DNA of 64,000 bases from Paenibacillus gorillae (lineage in GTDB: Bacteria > Bacillota > Bacilli > Paenibacillales > Paenibacillaceae), in contig NZ_CBVJ010000112.1 in NCBI RefSeq assembly GCF_000513275.1, positions 1 through 64,000 on the forward strand. The letters run 5' to 3'. The position numbers and the translations under genes are program-made. Below, one piece after another: positions 9,582-17,649 of this stretch. Positions within the stretch are counted from its first letter, which is position 1. Each line of letters begins with the position of its first letter. The notes beneath the pieces were generated by a model. That model was not told the origin of the DNA and ran no database searches. It saw nothing but the letters and a program-made list of their open reading frames with translations.

Positions 9582-10949
9582 TTATAGTTGAAACAGGTCA
9601 TTCAGCGCTTCACTCATTGTAGGATGTGTGAAAATAAAATCTCTAAGCAAGGTATAAGGCTGCTCCAGCTCCATCGCCATCCGAACGATATTAATCATCT
9701 CCTGAGATGATGCGCAGAATAGCGTACAACCTAGAATGGCATCGGTTTTAGCGTCGATTACCGCTTTCAGTAAACCCTTCGTTTCTTCTGTCAGTTTGGC
9801 TCGAGGGATAGCTGCGGCAGATAGTGTAGATATCTTCACTTCATAGCCTTGGGCAATAGCCTCTGACTCTGTTAATCCTACTCGTGAGAGCGGCGGGTCA
9901 ATAAAGACAGCATACGGGATATTCTTACGCTGAACCAGGCTTCGGTTCCCGCCTTTCAAATGATCAAGAATAATACGAAAGTCATCCAGCGAAATATAGG
10001 TAAATTGCGGACCGCCTTTAACATCACCTAAGGCATAGATGTGTGAAATATTAGTTTGAAGCACTTCGTTGACTTCAATAGCGCCTCTATCACTTACCTT
10101 CACTCCGGCTTGTTGCAGCATGAGCCCTTCGGTATTGGGTTTACGGCCTGTTGCAATCAGAATAGCGTCGCCTTCCAAAGTATACGTAAGGTTCTTGGCA
10201 TCAGATACGGTAACCAGCGCTCCGTGTTCTTGATCCTGCACAGACTGGACGGTTACACCTAGTTTTATCTCACCCCCTCGCTCCTGTAGACTTTGCCGCA
10301 CCGCTTCGGCAATCTCGCGCTCTTCCCTCGGAAGAAAAGATTGATTACCGTCCAGCACTGTTACCTTTGCACCAAAACCCGCATACATAGAGGCAAATTC
10401 AAGTCCAATATACCCTCCGCCAATAATTAAAAGCCGCTTCGGAAGCTCTGTCTGCTCCATCAAGGTTGCACTGGTGTATACATGCAGACTACTCTCCAAA
10501 CCTGCTATACCAGGAATCACGGGTGTCGCTCCGGTGTTGATAAAAATCCGCTCACCAGAAATCGTTTCTATGCCTTCCTCACTTTGAATGGAAACCGTAT
10601 GAGAATCTTCAAACGAAGCTTTTCCTGTATAGATGGTCACCGTTTCTTGCGAATCCAGGTTATCAAAAAACTTGTTGCGAAGCGTCTCTGTCAATTTGTT
10701 TTTCTTCGTAATCGCCATAGAATAAGCAGCCGCCTGTTCAGCGAAAGTCTGGTAATGCATGAGCTCCGAAAGCTTGGCATGATGTACTAGAGCCTTGGTC
10801 GGGATACAGCCAACGTTAACACAAGTACCACCGTACATGACCTCAGATTGCTCAATTATAGCTACCCGCTTGCCCTGATTCGCGAGTGCAGCCGCCAATG
10901 TCTTCCCGCCTTTGCCGAACCCTATGATGATAGCTTCATACTTCTTCAT
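9582..10949 (-). CDS. rclA: RclA-like pyridine nucleotide-disulfide oxidoreductase
   Basis: A 455-residue flavoprotein disulfide reductase. The N-terminal FAD site is I-I-G-F-G-K-G-G, the redox-active cysteine pair is C43-V-N-V-G-C48 in G-G-T-C-V-N-V-G-C-I-P-T-K, and the NAD(P)H site is I-I-G-G-G-Y-I-G near residue 175. The C-terminal dimerisation domain ends with F-T-H-P-T-M-S-E-A-L-N-D-L-F. The overall pattern closely follows E. coli RclA, an enzyme that protects against reactive chlorine and hypothiocyanite, rather than mercuric reductase or lipoamide dehydrogenase. It is the last gene of a minus-strand trio with the Crp-type regulator (22 bp upstream) and glutaredoxin, which supports an oxidative-stress role. 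Confidence 0.85.
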   Translation of the reverse strand: MKKYEAIIIGFGKGGKTLAAALANQGKRVAIIEQSEVMYGGTCVNVGCIPTKALVHHAKLSELMHYQTFAEQAAAYSMAITKKNKLTETLRNKFFDNLDSQETVTIYTGKASFEDSHTVSIQSEEGIETISGERIFINTGATPVIPGIAGLESSLHVYTSATLMEQTELPKRLLIIGGGYIGLEFASMYAGFGAKVTVLDGNQSFLPREEREIAEAVRQSLQERGGEIKLGVTVQSVQDQEHGALVTVSDAKNLTYTLEGDAILIATGRKPNTEGLMLQQAGVKVSDRGAIEVNEVLQTNISHIYALGDVKGGPQFTYISLDDFRIILDHLKGGNRSLVQRKNIPYAVFIDPPLSRVGLTESEAIAQGYEVKISTLSAAAIPRAKLTEETKGLLKAVIDAKTDAILGCTLFCASSQEMINIVRMAMELEQPYTLLRDFIFTHPTMSEALNDLFQL

Positions 10950-10971
10950 CTTCTCAACTCCTTCTTATCTG

Positions 10972-11673
10972 TCAGCCTGAAATACCCAATATGAAACGGG
11001 CTTGTGATTGATTGACGGCAGCCGTTCTTCTTCCTGTCTCTACAGCACCGCATTTCTTTAAATCCTGTAATACGACCGTAACGCCTTCCCTTGTGGCGCC
11101 AATCATATTGGCAATCTCCTGATGAGTTAAATCTAGTTCAATAACGGTAAAAGCGCCCTTTTGTTCACTCCCGAAGCGTTCGGATAATTTCAACAGCAAA
11201 TGGAGCACCCGGGACCGGAGATCGCCAATAGCCATTTGCTCTAGCATCTCATCCCGCTCCTTGAGCATTTTGCTGAATTCCGTTAAAAATTTCATTGCGA
11301 GATGGGGGCGTTTTGTTAGAAAGTTCTCGAAATTATCTTTTGGAACCGAACAGAGCACTGTCTCCTCCATGGTTTCAATATATAAGCCATTTGTTCCGAA
11401 GGAAAAGCTCGCAATCTCACCAAACATATTTCCTTTGCCCAGAATACCTGCTGTAAACTGCCGGCCCTCCCCATCAAGCTTGTACAAGCGCAGCTTCCCT
11501 TCCTTAATGAAAAAGAGGCTGTCCCGTACCATATCGGGGGTTTGGATAACTTGCCCTTTGGCAATTGCATTAAAATGAACCATCGGGGCCATATGATCCA
11601 GTTCTAGCAAGTCCTCCTGCGGCAGAGCCTCGAAAATACTTATTCTTGACATGTACCACAGCTTATCTTTCAT
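10972..11673 (-). CDS. Crp/Fnr-family transcriptional regulator
   Basis: 233 residues: a cyclic-nucleotide-binding-like beta barrel (about 10-125), a dimerisation helix, and a winged helix-turn-helix with L-T-H-Q-E-I-A-N-M-I-G-A-T-R-E-G-V near residues 178-195. No Fnr-type iron-sulfur cysteine cluster is present at the N-terminus. Its ATG overlaps the TGA of the glutaredoxin gene (ATGA), showing translational coupling. The divergent region upstream of the operon holds two TGTAA-N6-TTACA dyads, the geometry used by this superfamily, so autoregulation and control of the divergent hydrolase are likely. An alternative start is M8. Confidence 0.88.
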   Translation of the reverse strand: MKDKLWYMSRISIFEALPQEDLLELDHMAPMVHFNAIAKGQVIQTPDMVRDSLFFIKEGKLRLYKLDGEGRQFTAGILGKGNMFGEIASFSFGTNGLYIETMEETVLCSVPKDNFENFLTKRPHLAMKFLTEFSKMLKERDEMLEQMAIGDLRSRVLHLLLKLSERFGSEQKGAFTVIELDLTHQEIANMIGATREGVTVVLQDLKKCGAVETGRRTAAVNQSQARFILGISG

Positions 11674-11927
11674 GATTGTTTTAATGCCTCCTCAATCTGC
11701 CCTCTGTCAAACGAATGAAAGCTCCTGCCACTCACGATGATGAACGGTGTGGCGATCCCCCCAAGCGCCATCATCTCTTCCTGACCTTCCTTGCTTCCGG
11801 TAATATCCACTTCTTTAAAAGCCAGCTGCTCCTTGCGAAAAAACTGAACAGCTTCCCGGCAAAATTGACAATATGGGCTTGTATATAACGTTATTTCATT
11901 ACTATCGTTTAATTTATTGAAATTCAT
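11670..11927 (-). CDS. Glutaredoxin-family protein
   Basis: A short thioredoxin-fold protein of 85 residues with the redox motif C20-Q-F-C23 (in S-P-Y-C-Q-F-C), the cis-proline segment A-T-P-F-I-I-V and the C-terminal S-F-D-R-G. It probably reduces protein disulfides or mixed disulfides and is coupled to the downstream regulator by a 4-base overlap. The start is debatable: GGAGG lies only 1 nt before an ATG at 11939 and 13 nt before the ATG at 11927. I chose the latter because a 1-nt spacing is not functional. First gene of the redox trio. Confidence 0.8.
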   Translation of the reverse strand: MNFNKLNDSNEITLYTSPYCQFCREAVQFFRKEQLAFKEVDITGSKEGQEEMMALGGIATPFIIVSGRSFHSFDRGQIEEALKQS

Positions 11928-11989
11928 CTTGAATTGCATGCCTCCTTGCCGCTCCTGCCTACACTATATCATGTACCCTAGAGCCCTTC

Positions 11990-12040
11990 TGTAAGCTGGC
12001 TTACACAACATCATTAATTTCTTTTGTAATCCATCTTACA
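11990..12040. promoter_or_regulatory. Two matching Crp/Fnr-type operator dyads
   Basis: TGTAAGCTGGCTTACA at 11990-12005 is a perfect 6-bp-arm palindrome. TGTAATCCATCTTACA at 12025-12040 is the same dyad with one mismatch pair. Both have the TGTAA-N6-TTACA form, are 35 bp apart start to start, and lie between the glutaredoxin-regulator-rclA operon and the divergent cysteine hydrolase. They are the probable binding sites of the Crp-type regulator encoded at 10972. Confidence 0.7.
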
Positions 12041-12149
12041 TACTAGGATGGACTATGAATCTTACAATAGGGACCAGAGGCAAGGCAGCGATGCAGTGAA
12101 TGCTTACTGCTCAGCTTACTTTATAGTCATCCCTAGGAGGAATTTTCTT

Positions 12150-12782
12150 ATGCAACTTAACCCGCAAACTACCGCTTTAGTCTTGACTGATCCACAAAAT
12201 GAATTTCTGGTTCCTGGCGGTGCAGGATATGAACTAACTAAAGAAGTCATTAAGGCCAACAATACGCTAGAAAATATGGAGTCCCTATTAAAGGCTGCCA
12301 AAGAAATGCAGTACCCTGTCTTTGTATCGCCGCACTATTACTACCCGCATGATCACAAATGGAGTATTCTGAGCACCGGTGAAGAAATGATGCACAATAT
12401 GAATATGTTTTACAAAAACAATGCCAATGAAGGTGCGGCTCCAGGCTCGGGCGCTGACTTTGTTGAGGTTTTAAAGCCTTATTTGGAGGATGGCGAAACC
12501 GTCATCGCCTCACCTCATAAAGTGTTTGGCCCGGAATCCAATGATTTGGTTCTGCAGCTGCGCAAGCGTGGTATTAGCAAAGTCCTTCTGGCTGGTATGA
12601 ACTCCAATATTTGCGTGGAATCACACATGCGGGCCTTGGTTGAGCAAGGCTTTGAAGTAGCTGTTGTTCATGACGCCACAGCTGCACCCGGCATGGAGGC
12701 ATATAAGGCCGCAATGGTAAACTTCAGTTTGCTGTGCAGCGCGTCTTGGAGCACTGCAGAGACAATCACCAACATGAAGTAA
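12150..12782 (+). CDS. Isochorismatase-family cysteine hydrolase
   Basis: 210 residues with the complete catalytic triad of the isochorismatase-like hydrolase superfamily: D14 (L-T-D-P-Q-N-E-F), K124 (S-P-H-K-V-F-G) and C155 (N-S-N-I-C-V-E-S-H). The family includes nicotinamidases, N-carbamoylsarcosine amidases and isochorismatases; the substrate here cannot be assigned. The ATG at 12150 has AGGAGG 9 nt upstream; in-frame upstream ATGs lack one. It is divergent from the redox operon and shares its operator region, so induction by the same signal is probable. Confidence 0.87.
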   Translation: MQLNPQTTALVLTDPQNEFLVPGGAGYELTKEVIKANNTLENMESLLKAAKEMQYPVFVSPHYYYPHDHKWSILSTGEEMMHNMNMFYKNNANEGAAPGSGADFVEVLKPYLEDGETVIASPHKVFGPESNDLVLQLRKRGISKVLLAGMNSNICVESHMRALVEQGFEVAVVHDATAAPGMEAYKAAMVNFSLLCSASWSTAETITNMK

Positions 12783-12833
12783 ACCTTGATTGAAGCATTT
12801 CACCGACGGCCGAACCAGAAGTATACAAATAAA

Positions 12834-12870
12834 GAAGCTGCTCTGCCGACGCAGAACAGCTTCTTTTGTT
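12834..12870 (+). terminator. Intrinsic terminator
   Basis: GAAGCTGCTCTGC and GCAGAACAGCTTC form a stem around CGAC, followed by TTTTGTTT, downstream of the cysteine hydrolase. Confidence 0.75.
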
Positions 12871-12930
12871 TATGCATATAAAACGGGATTTTGCTTCCAC
12901 CCATTCAACACAAGGTTAACCTTCAAAAAC

Positions 12931-13884
12931 TCAAGGCACCGGTAAAAATGTTGGCATTGGCGGCATGAAAGTTGGTGTAGGGAACGGGAATGTAGGGAAC
13001 GTAGGCACTGGTGGCGGTGTCTCTACTGGTGTCTCGACCGGTGGTGTCTGTTCTGGTGTTTCCACCGGCGGCGGAGTCTCGACTGGCGGTTCCGTCTCTC
13101 CCGGTGTCGCTGTTGGTTCCGGTGTCGCTGTTGGTTCTGGCGTCTCAGTTGGCACTGGCGTCGCTGTTGGCGATGACGTCCGGGCTGGTGCTGGAGTCGC
13201 TGCAGGTGACGGCGTCACTGTTGGCGACGGAGACGGAGACGGCAGATCAATTTTGTCTGCTTGCTTTGCCGCTTCATATGAAGTCACTACGAGCAGGTCA
13301 CGCGTAGCGTTCCCCTTGCCGCCGAACGTACCGTCCGTATTGTTGCTCAGAAGCTTCAATTCCAAAGCTGCGGCAACATATCCTTTGGCCCAATCCGAGA
13401 CAGTTGTGTCATCGACCTTCTTCTTATCGTCGGCAGATTGACCAAGTCCTCTAACAAGGAAAGTCGCAAGCTGCTCCTTCGTTACTTTCCCAGCCGGATC
13501 AAACTTCCCTTCTCCTACTCCGTCCGTAATCCCCGCAGCCTTAACCGCTTCAATATAAGGCAGAGCGAAAGAATCGCTTGGCACGTCCTTAAACGATGAT
13601 GTCTGTGGAGCGTCATCCATTTTAAGTCCAAAAATTAATGAAGCAACCTTAGCAAATTGCGCCCGGTTCATTTCTTCCTTCAAACCAAATTTCCCTTCAT
13701 CGACACCATTGAACACGCCCGCTGCGATTAACGCATCAAACTTCGCCTTCGTGGCAGCGTCCAAATCCTTCAAATCGGAAAAATCAGCTGAAGTCTTTGC
13801 CGCCAGCGCAGTCATCGCACCAGTCAAGCTAATGGCTGTGCAAATAGCCAGCGCTGCAATCCAACCTTTCAGTCTCATCCTCAT
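12931..13884 (-). CDS. SLH-domain protein with Pro/Thr-rich tail
   Basis: 317 residues with a signal peptide (cleavage after A-L-A near residue 29). Three S-layer homology repeats at about 33-80, 95-142 and 155-205 are recognised by F-S-D-L, F-K-D-V-P, I-T-D-G-V-G-E-G-K-F-D-P and the T-R-D/N-R-A-Q type ends. A roughly 100-residue tail is made of P-T-x-T-P-x-P repeats. SLH repeats bind pyruvylated secondary cell-wall polymer, so the protein is anchored to the wall. The tail looks like a spacer with no domain attached, which is unusual because SLH proteins normally carry a cargo domain. GGGGGAG precedes the ATG at 13884. The tail codons form a low-complexity DNA repeat at about 12950-13240. Confidence 0.88.
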   Translation of the reverse strand: MRMRLKGWIAALAICTAISLTGAMTALAAKTSADFSDLKDLDAATKAKFDALIAAGVFNGVDEGKFGLKEEMNRAQFAKVASLIFGLKMDDAPQTSSFKDVPSDSFALPYIEAVKAAGITDGVGEGKFDPAGKVTKEQLATFLVRGLGQSADDKKKVDDTTVSDWAKGYVAAALELKLLSNNTDGTFGGKGNATRDLLVVTSYEAAKQADKIDLPSPSPSPTVTPSPAATPAPARTSSPTATPVPTETPEPTATPEPTATPGETEPPVETPPPVETPEQTPPVETPVETPPPVPTFPTFPFPTPTFMPPMPTFLPVP

Positions 13885-14058
13885 GTCTCCCCCGTTTCAT
13901 CAAAATTCGACTTTCTTCGTCATTATATGCTAAAAATTAGCATTTTCATAGATATTGTCAAAAAAAATATAGGACATATGAACTGATATTACTAGCTAGT
14001 AGATTCTCATGTCCTTAAGCCGTTTTGCGAATCATTCAGATGGGTATTTATAAAGAAA

Positions 14059-14095
14059 AACCAGCCTGAGCGGGCTGGCTCAGGCTGGTTGGAAT
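14059..14095 (-). terminator. Bidirectional intrinsic terminator
   Basis: AACCAGCCTGAGC (14059-14071) and GCTCAGGCTGGTT (14078-14090) form a perfect 13-bp stem. On the minus strand a T-rich tract follows, which suits termination of the LacI-type gene. Confidence 0.8.
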
Positions 14096-14125
14096 AATCG
14101 CTAGATTATAAAAAAATTCAAAGCT

Positions 14126-15098
14126 TTAGCTGCGAACAGATTGCCGCCAAATAATAGATGCGCCGATCTTGACCGTCTCCCGATCCACATTGCCCTTAAT
14201 CAATTCCAGCAGCTCCTTCGCAGCAAGAAACCCGCTTTCGTACCGAGGAATTTTGATCGTAGTCAGTCCCGCCAGTGCTGCCGCATCCGAATCGTCGAAG
14301 CCGGTAATCGAGATATTCTCCGGCACCGAAATTTGATGCTCTTCGAACGCCTTCATCGCTCCGATTGCCATATTGTCGTTAGCGCATACAAGCACTTCGG
14401 GATAGTCATTGCTCAGAATCATAAGCTTAGCCGCTTGATAGCCACTTTTCTCCCGGTAATTGCCGTGGTAGTAGTACGACTGATCAAAGGCAATTCCATT
14501 CTCTTGAAGCGTGTCGGCAAAGCCAGCGAATCTTTCCTTGTTATCAAGCGAGGTGCTATTCCCTCCCAGGTAGCCGAAGCGCTGAAAACCGCGATCTACT
14601 AATGACTGTACCATCTGGCGCATTACCGGGTAATTGTCGACTAAAACACTTTTCGTATTTTTATTGTCATTTTCCAGCACCCTGTCCATCAGCACTACCG
14701 GAAATTCCGGCTTAGCAACTGTCTTAAAGTAATCGTCAGACAGACTGCCGTCTAAACTAATGGTTCCTCTGGCGAAGCTGCTCTTCAGGAAATTATCACT
14801 TGATTTATTCGTACAAATGATGAGATCATACCCGTTTTCATTCAGGCAGGTGCTGACCCCTTCAATGATTTTCAAATAAAACTCGCGATCAAAATCGCTA
14901 AAAATAAAAACGATGCGTTTATCTTTATCCGATTTGGATTTTTTTGGGCGAGGCGTCATGCACGTATCCTTGCTCCTCGCAGCATCGCAATATGCGATCT
15001 CTCGTTTCTTGCGATACATTTTTCCGTCCATTCAATACGTTGGATACGGTCGAAATAGATACGCCCGTCAGCTGGGCAATCTCTTTCAAACTGCTCAT
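14126..15098 (-). pseudogene. LacI-family regulator of the sugar operon, single-base frameshift
   Basis: The N-terminus, from ATG 15098 (GAGGAGG at -8), is a classic LacI helix-turn-helix: S-S-L-K-E-I-A-Q-L-T-G-V-S-I-S-T-V-S-N-V-L-N-G-R. The effector domain (V-F-I-F-S-D-F-D..., then V-L-V-C-A-N-D-N-M-A-I-G and I-T-G-F-D-D-S-D) continues one base out of frame after an A7 run on the coding strand (14939-14945). With six A's the reading is seamless (P-K-K-S-K-S-D-K-D-K-R) and gives 323 residues, the normal family length. It is divergent from the maltose-type importer and alpha-glucosidase operon and almost certainly its repressor. Sequencing error is the simplest cause; a real null mutation would make the operon constitutive. 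Confidence 0.85.
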
Positions 15099-15125
15099 CC
15101 CGTAAACCTCCTCATCGTTTTTGCG

Positions 15126-15331
15126 TAAGTAAAATCTATTATAACACTTTACAAACATTTTACCTACACATTTCATAGACAAAAAAATCGTTATACCTGC
15201 TGCAACAAAAGGAATTACTTAAAGTAGCACCACCTTACAGTTAGTAAAACAAAATCCGTTTTACCTATTATTTTATTCTACGTTTTACTTAAAATAACCG
15301 TTTTCATTTAAGTAAAATATATATTTTTTAC
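15126..15331. promoter_or_regulatory. Cluster of GTAAAA/TTTTAC half-sites, candidate LacI-type operators
   Basis: The region between the LacI-type gene and the importer contains repeated GTAAAA/TTTTAC elements. GTAAAAC-N7-GTTTTAC lies near 15244-15266, TTTTACTTAAA with TTTAAGTAAAA as 11-base arms near 15282-15318, and further single copies near 15128 and 15157 on the LacI side. Dyads of this density just upstream of both promoters fit operator sites for the adjacent regulator. Confidence 0.55.
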
Positions 15332-15341
15332 AAGTTTTTTA

Positions 15342-15369
15342 TTGACTTCTTTACCTGTCTGTTTATAAT
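15342..15369 (+). promoter_or_regulatory. Sigma-A promoter of the maltose-type operon
   Basis: TTGACT (15342-15347), a 16-bp spacer and a perfect TATAAT (15364-15369). It lies immediately downstream of the GTAAAA/TTTTAC dyads and 37 bp before the start codon. Confidence 0.75.
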
Positions 15370-15405
15370 CAAGGGTACATCCATCAAAAGGGGAGGCTTT
15401 TGTAA

Positions 15406-16665
15406 ATGACAAAAATAAAGCGCTTTATTTCCATCACGATCACCTCTGTAATGCTGCTTACGATCCTCAGTGCATGCGGCGGGAACAATACGGATAAAGG
15501 TGGTTCGGGCGGCGGCAATGGGGCTGAGAAGCTGCCGAAAATCTCGCTTTTCCAATCCAAAGTTGAAATCGCAGACCAGCTGGAAGCGATGGCCAAGAAA
15601 TATAAAGAAGAAACCGGCAATGAGATTGACGTATGGGGCTCCGCTGGTGACAATTACCTGACTCAGTTGCAAGCGAAGCTGAACGCTGGTGAAGGTCCTA
15701 CGATCTTCGGCGTTCAGACAGGCGCTGAAACAACGAAGCTCCAGTCCTACTACTACGATATGAGCAATGAATCTTACGTCAAAAATATCGCGCCAAACAT
15801 GGAAGTGAAAATTGACGGCAAAATCGTCGGCGTACCGACAGGCGTAGAAGGCTTCGGCTTCGTCTACAACAAAGCCCTTGTCGATCCTGCCAAAATTACA
15901 GACCTTGCTTCCTTCAAGGCGTTCCTGGAAGAGAGCAAATCCAAAGGCATTAACGGCTTCAGCCTGTCCCAGGAGGCTTACTTCCTAATCGGGCACATCA
16001 TTAATACACCATTCGCTCTTCAGCAGGATCCGCTTGCGTTCATCGACAAGCTGAACAAAGGCGAAGTGAAGATGGCCGACACGAAGGAATTCCAAGAATT
16101 CGGCCAATACATGGAAGCGATTCGCGAGCTGGCTAAGAATCCGCTTGAAGTAACGTACGACAAGCAAATGGGCGACTTCGCAACCGGCAAAACTGCCATT
16201 GTTCACCAAGGCAACTGGAGCTACGGCATGCTGCAAGACTACAAGGACATCGATGCCGGCATGATGGCAATGCCGCTTGCAGGCAACACGAAGCTGGCTG
16301 TAGGCATTCCGGCCATCTGGGTAATTAACAACAAAGCGTCGGCTGATCAGATTAAAGCCGCTAATGCATTCTTCGAATGGCTGTACAACAGCGAGACTGG
16401 CAAAAACATCATTGTAAACGAATTCAAATTCATTCCGGCGATGACCAATATCGAAGCCAAAAATCTGGACCCGCTTTCCAAGGCGGTATCCGAAGCTACA
16501 GTTAGCGGTAATACGATTCCTTGGGCGTTAACTTACTTCCCGCAAGGCATCATCCAGAACGATCTGGCACCAGTTGCCCAAGAGTTTTTCCTGACTCCAT
16601 CCATGACTGGGGACCAGCTCTTGAAGAAGCTTGATGAAGTATGGGCGAAGGCTCCTAAGCAATAA
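15406..16665 (+). CDS. ABC sugar-binding lipoprotein (maltose type)
   Basis: 419 residues. The signal peptide ends in the lipobox L-S-A-C24, so the mature protein is lipid-anchored outside the membrane. The two-lobed family 1 extracellular binding-protein fold is indicated by G-F-G-F-V-Y-N-K, the P-A-I-W-V-I-N-N-K-A-S segment and the C-terminal W-A-K-A-P. Its substrate is probably a maltodextrin, isomaltose or other alpha-glucoside, inferred from the alpha-glucosidase three genes downstream. GGGGAGG precedes the ATG. A terminator-like hairpin follows and may reduce expression of the permeases relative to the binding protein. Confidence 0.88.
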   Translation: MTKIKRFISITITSVMLLTILSACGGNNTDKGGSGGGNGAEKLPKISLFQSKVEIADQLEAMAKKYKEETGNEIDVWGSAGDNYLTQLQAKLNAGEGPTIFGVQTGAETTKLQSYYYDMSNESYVKNIAPNMEVKIDGKIVGVPTGVEGFGFVYNKALVDPAKITDLASFKAFLEESKSKGINGFSLSQEAYFLIGHIINTPFALQQDPLAFIDKLNKGEVKMADTKEFQEFGQYMEAIRELAKNPLEVTYDKQMGDFATGKTAIVHQGNWSYGMLQDYKDIDAGMMAMPLAGNTKLAVGIPAIWVINNKASADQIKAANAFFEWLYNSETGKNIIVNEFKFIPAMTNIEAKNLDPLSKAVSEATVSGNTIPWALTYFPQGIIQNDLAPVAQEFFLTPSMTGDQLLKKLDEVWAKAPKQ

Positions 16666-16687
16666 GCGCAGTATGATCGATAAATGG

Positions 16688-16720
16688 AAAACTAACCTGG
16701 CTGTCAGGTTAGTTTTCTCT
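16688..16720 (+). terminator. Intra-operon hairpin after the binding-protein gene
   Basis: AAAACTAACCTG (16688-16699) pairs perfectly with CAGGTTAGTTTT (16705-16716), followed by CTCTCTTT. With no new promoter apparent before the permeases, it probably acts as a partial terminator or mRNA-stabilising hairpin that favours binding-protein excess. Confidence 0.7.
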
Positions 16721-16773
16721 CTTTGAACTTCCGTACGAATCGATCGAAATTACTCCGAAATGAGTGAATGCAC

Positions 16774-17649
16774 ATGAAAGCGATCAAGAATAGAGCCTGG
16801 TACGCTCTATTTACAGCACCTTTGCTTCTTATCTTTTCCATCGTCGTCCTCGTGCCTTTTGCCATAGGCATCTATTATTCCTTCATTAGCTGGGACGGCA
16901 TTCCGGCGAATCCAAAAGTATTCGTGGGCTTCGACAACTATGCCCATGTCTTTCAGGACGACCGATTTATGAAGTCAGCTTGGCTGACGATTAAATTTAC
17001 TTTTCTAGCGCTTATTATTGTTAACATTATGGGTCTGGCCCTCTCTCTGCTCGTGACGTCCAAGCTGCGTACGAGCAACATTGCAAGAACACTGTTTTTC
17101 ATGCCGAATCTTATCGGCGGTCTTATTCTCGGTTATATCTGGAAGTTTATCTTTACTGATGTGTTCAATTACATCGGCGAAAATACCGGCTTTGGCAGCA
17201 TCTTTTTCAACTGGCTGCTCAATCCCGATTATGCGCTGTATGCGATCGCGATTGTTTTCGCATGGCAGATGGCGGGTTATACCATGATCATTTACATTGC
17301 GGGAATTCAAGGGATTCCCGATGACTTGATGGAGGCGGCGAAGGTCGACGGTGCCAATGCCTGGCATAAGCTGACCAAGATTATTTTCCCGCTGCTGATG
17401 CCATCCTTTACGATTTGCCTATTCTTGACGCTTTCCGGCGCATTCAAAATATTCGATGTCAACCTGTCGCTCACTGGCGGCGGTCCGATCAACTCCACTG
17501 AAATGTTCGCGATGAACATTTTCAACGAAATCTTCGGCTATAGCCGTTATGGTATCGGTCAAGCGAAAGCGATTCTATTCTTCGTGCTCGTAGCCGCAGT
17601 TACACTCGTTCAGGTGTACATCACGAAGAAAAGAGAGGTGCAGATGTAA
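16774..17649 (+). CDS. ABC sugar permease 1 (MalF type)
   Basis: About 291 residues with six predicted membrane helices. It has the cytoplasmic EAA loop (E-A-A-K-V-D-G-A-N-A-W-H-K-L near residue 190), which docks the ATPase subunit. It is the first inner-membrane permease of the alpha-glucoside importer. The start is ambiguous: ATGs at 16768 and 16774 are in frame, and GAGTG spacing favours 16774. The stop overlaps the next start (TAATG), so the two permeases are translationally coupled. Confidence 0.87.
   Translation: MKAIKNRAWYALFTAPLLLIFSIVVLVPFAIGIYYSFISWDGIPANPKVFVGFDNYAHVFQDDRFMKSAWLTIKFTFLALIIVNIMGLALSLLVTSKLRTSNIARTLFFMPNLIGGLILGYIWKFIFTDVFNYIGENTGFGSIFFNWLLNPDYALYAIAIVFAWQMAGYTMIIYIAGIQGIPDDLMEAAKVDGANAWHKLTKIIFPLLMPSFTICLFLTLSGAFKIFDVNLSLTGGGPINSTEMFAMNIFNEIFGYSRYGIGQAKAILFFVLVAAVTLVQVYITKKREVQM

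Noticed and set aside
9582-10949. Mercuric reductase
   Set aside because: It has the C-x4-C flavoprotein motif but lacks the C-terminal cysteine pair, ending instead in F-T-H-P-T-M-S-E-A-L as in RclA; no mer genes nearby.
12965-13441. Gly/Val-rich 158-residue frame on the plus strand
   Set aside because: It is the complement of the Pro/Thr repeat tail of the SLH gene; low-complexity composition, no ribosome binding site.
14900-14960. Programmed frameshifting in the LacI-type gene
   Set aside because: The A7 run could slip, but no stimulatory structure or internal ribosome-binding site was evident, and five other genes in the window show the same kind of homopolymer fault, so a sequence error is more likely.
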